Shown one piece after another: positions 5,127 to 6,454 of a stretch of DNA of 6,454 nt. Origin of the DNA: an uncultured Atopostipes sp. (GTDB taxonomy: Bacteria > Bacillota > Bacilli > Lactobacillales > Carnobacteriaceae_A); assembly GCA_947296835.1 (NCBI GenBank), contig CAMYQS010000085.1, positions 1 through 6,454 of the forward strand. Reading direction: 5' to 3'. The notes beneath the pieces were generated by a model. It did not search any database. It was not told where the DNA came from and saw only the letters and a program-made list of their open reading frames with translations. A program made the position numbers and the translations under genes. How positions within the stretch are numbered: the stretch's first letter is position 1; each line of letters begins with the position of its first letter.

Positions 5127-5870
5127 TTAATTAATACCTTCCATTTGTTTACGAAGTGTTTCATGCGACGGCATATCTAATATTTTATGGTATTCAGTCC
5201 CGTTTGAATCTCGTATCATCGTCTCCGTTACTCGTTCAAAATTTTGTCGGTAACCATGTGCCGATACTATGTACATCTCATCCTGTACTTCCACCGTTAA
5301 GTCATCGTATTCAATAGCGCCATCCGCTAATCCAACTTTAGCTTGTTCTGTCTTTAACTCTTCAAGCTCTTGCGCATCTACATAAGGTTTAATTAATCGG
5401 GTATATTGATTCCAAATCATGACACTGTTCGAATCGAAAGATAATTTCGATTGAGAAAGTTTTTCAGCAGATGTAAAATTCATCTCCCACGTGGATTCAA
5501 TTAGATCACTCGGCTTAAGTCCATACGTATTTTCTTGGTTATTTTGGTAATTCTCCCACAAACCCATTAAACTTAAAGCTAGTATTACAACTAACAAACC
5601 AGACAAGACAATATTGATAGCTCTTCTACGTTCACTCTTTTTCACTTTTTCTGTAATGTCCTTTACCATTTGTGAGTCCTCCTTTAATAAGTCGTCTAAG
5701 GGGGTGTCATACAATTCACTAATAGCGACCAGCACATCTAGGTCAGGATACGTTCTTCCAACTTCCCAGCTGGAAATCGTCTGCCTAGAAACGTGCAAAA
5801 TTTCAGATAGTTCTTTTTGGGTTAAGTTTCTTTCTTCTCTTTTTTCTTTTAACTTCTTTCCGATATCCAT
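5127..5870 (-). CDS. Membrane-anchored XRE-family regulator
   Basis: The 247-residue protein has an N-terminal Cro/CI-type HTH (about residues 4-60), with LTQKELSEILHVSRQTISSWEVGR covering the two DNA-binding helices. A charged linker with KKSERRR follows, then one membrane helix (about 84-104, INIVLSGLLVVILALSLMGLW). The C-terminal part of about 140 residues is unrecognised and should face outside, since the basic residues lie on the N-terminal side. This suggests a one-component regulator that senses a surface or envelope signal and controls DNA from the membrane. I chose the ATG at 5870 because AAGAGG (5884-5879) lies 8 nt upstream; the GTG at 5879 would sit inside that site. The gene appears monocistronic, with its own promoter region and terminator. 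The HTH and anchor are clear; the ligand and targets are unknown. Confidence 0.85.
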   Translation of the reverse strand: MDIGKKLKEKREERNLTQKELSEILHVSRQTISSWEVGRTYPDLDVLVAISELYDTPLDDLLKEDSQMVKDITEKVKKSERRRAINIVLSGLLVVILALSLMGLWENYQNNQENTYGLKPSDLIESTWEMNFTSAEKLSQSKLSFDSNSVMIWNQYTRLIKPYVDAQELEELKTEQAKVGLADGAIEYDDLTVEVQDEMYIVSAHGYRQNFERVTETMIRDSNGTEYHKILDMPSHETLRKQMEGIN

Positions 5871-5919
5871 TCGTTTCACCTCTTAATCATATTCTAGATT
5901 ACTCACTTATAAATGCCTA

Positions 5920-5979
5920 GCAACAACTTGAAGACTAGACATATTTTGTTGCATTATACCGCGCTACATCTTGTTGCAT
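5920..5979. repeat. Three evenly spaced TTGTTGC/GCAACAA copies upstream of the XRE gene
   Basis: TTGTTGCAT occurs at 5946-5954 and 5971-5979 in the same orientation, and GCAACAA at 5920-5926 is the inverted form. The centres are about 25-26 bp apart. The middle copy touches the candidate -10 box (5953-5958) and the right-hand copy sits where a -35 box would be. This suits operator half-sites for autoregulation by the XRE protein or control by another factor. The rest of the roughly 225-bp space between 5885 and 6110 holds promoter candidates, a terminator and no convincing gene. Confidence 0.45.
5953..5958 (-). promoter_or_regulatory. Candidate -10 box of the XRE gene
   Basis: A perfect TATAAT reads on the minus strand at 5958-5953, but no -35-like hexamer lies 16-19 bp upstream and the extended TGn is absent (CGG instead). 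If used, it would need an activator or give weak basal transcription. The start would be near 5946, with a leader of about 75 nt before the ATG at 5870. Confidence 0.4.
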
Positions 5980-6016
5980 GGCGTTAAACCTTGATTTCAC
6001 AGTAAAAGATAATATT

Positions 6017-6045
6017 AGTGTATCACATCATTTTGAACCATTCAA
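6017..6045 (-). promoter_or_regulatory. Alternative promoter for the XRE gene with an overlapping inverted repeat
   Basis: TTGAAT (6045-6040) and TACACT (6022-6017) are 17 bp apart on the minus strand, with TGA before the -10 as a TGn extension; each hexamer matches at 4 of 6. TTTTGAA-CCA-TTCAAAA (6031-6047), a perfect 7-bp inverted repeat, overlaps the -35 box and could be an operator. The -35 also abuts the T run of the upstream terminator. Confidence 0.35.
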
Positions 6046-6082
6046 AAAAGTATGAGACTGAAAAGAATCATCTCATACTTTT
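6042..6082 (-). terminator. Intrinsic terminator after the mini-membrane-protein gene
   Basis: AAAAGTATGAGA (6046-6057) pairs perfectly with TCTCATACTTTT (6071-6082), a 12-bp stem with a 13-nt loop. On the minus strand it continues into a run of six T. It starts about 29 bp after the stop codon at 6111-6113 and ends the YozG/mini-membrane-protein transcript. Confidence 0.88.
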
Positions 6083-6110
6083 ATCTCTTTAATTTTATTT
6101 ATTAGACAAA

Positions 6111-6263
6111 TTAAAACTCGTCTTCGTTATCCATTTTATTTGCTATTTCTTGTAATGATTTACTAATTCGATATAAATAAACTAGTCCTAAAACAACCGC
6201 CAAAATAACTAAAGCATAAATGAATAGACCGAAAAATAATGAAAAATTGAGAAAATGCATCAT
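6111..6263 (-). CDS. 50-residue single-pass membrane protein of unknown function
   Basis: The protein opens with a short hydrophobic stretch and has one long membrane helix (about residues 7-31, with FGLFIYALVILAVVLGLVYL). A basic and amphipathic segment (YRISKSLQEIANKMD) and an acidic end (NEDEF) follow. The ATG at 6263 has a strong AGGAGGA (6277-6271) 7 nt upstream, with a second ATG immediately after it; strong initiation and the terminator support a real gene. It starts 22 nt after the stop of a YozG-type regulator and is surely co-transcribed with it. YozG-like regulators are often next to a larger multi-pass (DUF2975) membrane protein; here the partner is much smaller. The positively charged residues follow the helix, which suggests the C-terminus faces the cytoplasm, where it could touch the regulator. 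Function and topology are inference. Confidence 0.8.
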   Translation of the reverse strand: MMHFLNFSLFFGLFIYALVILAVVLGLVYLYRISKSLQEIANKMDNEDEF

Positions 6264-6285
6264 ATTGAACTCCTCCTAGTGTAGG

Positions 6286-6454
6286 TTAATCTTCTTCGTA
6301 TTCCAATATGTCTCCTGGCTGACAATTTAAAACCCTACATATTTCATTCAAGGTTTCAAAACGAATAGCGACTACCTTACCGTTTTTTAATTTCGATAGA
6401 TTAACGTTTGTAATTCCAACCTCATCCGCTAAGTCTTTTAGAAGGATTTTACGG
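6286..6454 (-). CDS. YozG-type Cro/CI-family HTH regulator, C-terminal part
   Basis: The final 55 residues of the gene are visible; its start lies beyond the right edge. The sequence LKDLADEVGITNVNLSKLKNGKVVAIRFETL followed by LNCQPGDILEY is highly typical of the compact Cro/CI-type family represented by B. subtilis YozG. These are about 70 residues long, so only some 12-20 residues should be missing. The second and third helices of the HTH (ADEVGIT and NVNLSKLKNG) are intact and would bind DNA. The small membrane protein gene follows at 22 nt, so they form one transcript. Members of this family are generally regulators of unknown signal, often paired with a membrane protein that may hold or modulate them. 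Confidence 0.9.
   Translation of the reverse strand, partial: RKILLKDLADEVGITNVNLSKLKNGKVVAIRFETLNEICRVLNCQPGDILEYEED

Noticed and set aside
5614..5886. Plus-strand 90-codon open frame
   Set aside because: Antisense shadow of the XRE HTH and membrane segments; its hydrophobic, serine-rich composition is a by-product of that.
5920..5979. CRISPR-like repeat array
   Set aside because: The repeated unit is only 7-9 bp and one copy is inverted. No true repeat-spacer structure or cas gene is present.
5913..5987. Plus-strand 24-codon frame in the XRE upstream region
   Set aside because: No ribosome binding site before its ATG and no promoter in that direction; it crosses all three TTGTTGC repeats.

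Overview
The window looks like a chromosomal piece from a low-GC Bacillota (class Bacilli). The base composition is AT-rich, nearly every gene has a strong AGGAGG-type ribosome binding site, promoters are sigma-A-like with extended TGn -10 boxes, intrinsic hairpin-plus-T terminators separate the transcription units, and the proteins are typical of Bacilli. The genus cannot be named from the sequence alone. All protein-coding genes are on the minus strand except one small HTH gene at 923-1174. There is no rRNA, tRNA, CRISPR array, transposase or integrase.

Layout, left to right. Positions 1-104 hold the first 34 codons of an acetate/succinate transporter of the SatP (GPR1/FUN34/YaaH) family, read leftwards from a TTG start, with its own promoter and a perfect 17-bp palindrome over the -10 box. 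Positions 240-734 encode a DUF1456 (YehS-like) protein with an internal duplication. Divergent from it, 923-1174 encodes a small HigA/VapI-like HTH protein with no visible toxin partner. It is driven by a near-consensus promoter whose transcript would begin with a hairpin. A bidirectional terminator at 1252-1287 separates this gene from a two-component system: an OmpR-family response regulator (2757-3458) followed by its sensor kinase (1305-2672).

Positions 4976 to 3627 form a three-gene minus-strand cluster with 24-nt gaps: a small charged protein of unknown function, a GNAT acetyltransferase and an isochorismatase-family cysteine hydrolase. Positions 5127-5870 encode a membrane-anchored XRE regulator. 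Upstream of it is about 225 bp without a convincing gene, containing three evenly spaced copies of TTGTTGC/GCAACAA. At the right edge a 50-residue single-pass membrane protein lies just behind a YozG-type Cro/CI regulator that runs off the window.

The region is rich in regulators: a two-component system and three HTH proteins, two of them probably membrane-linked. No obvious structural target of any of them lies within the window, apart possibly from the genes themselves. The best candidates for undescribed biology are small: the orphan antitoxin-like gene with its 5'-terminal hairpin, the triple repeat upstream of the membrane-anchored XRE gene, the YozG/mini-membrane-protein pair, and an unusual translation start for the response regulator. 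There is no convincing evidence of a large new system.
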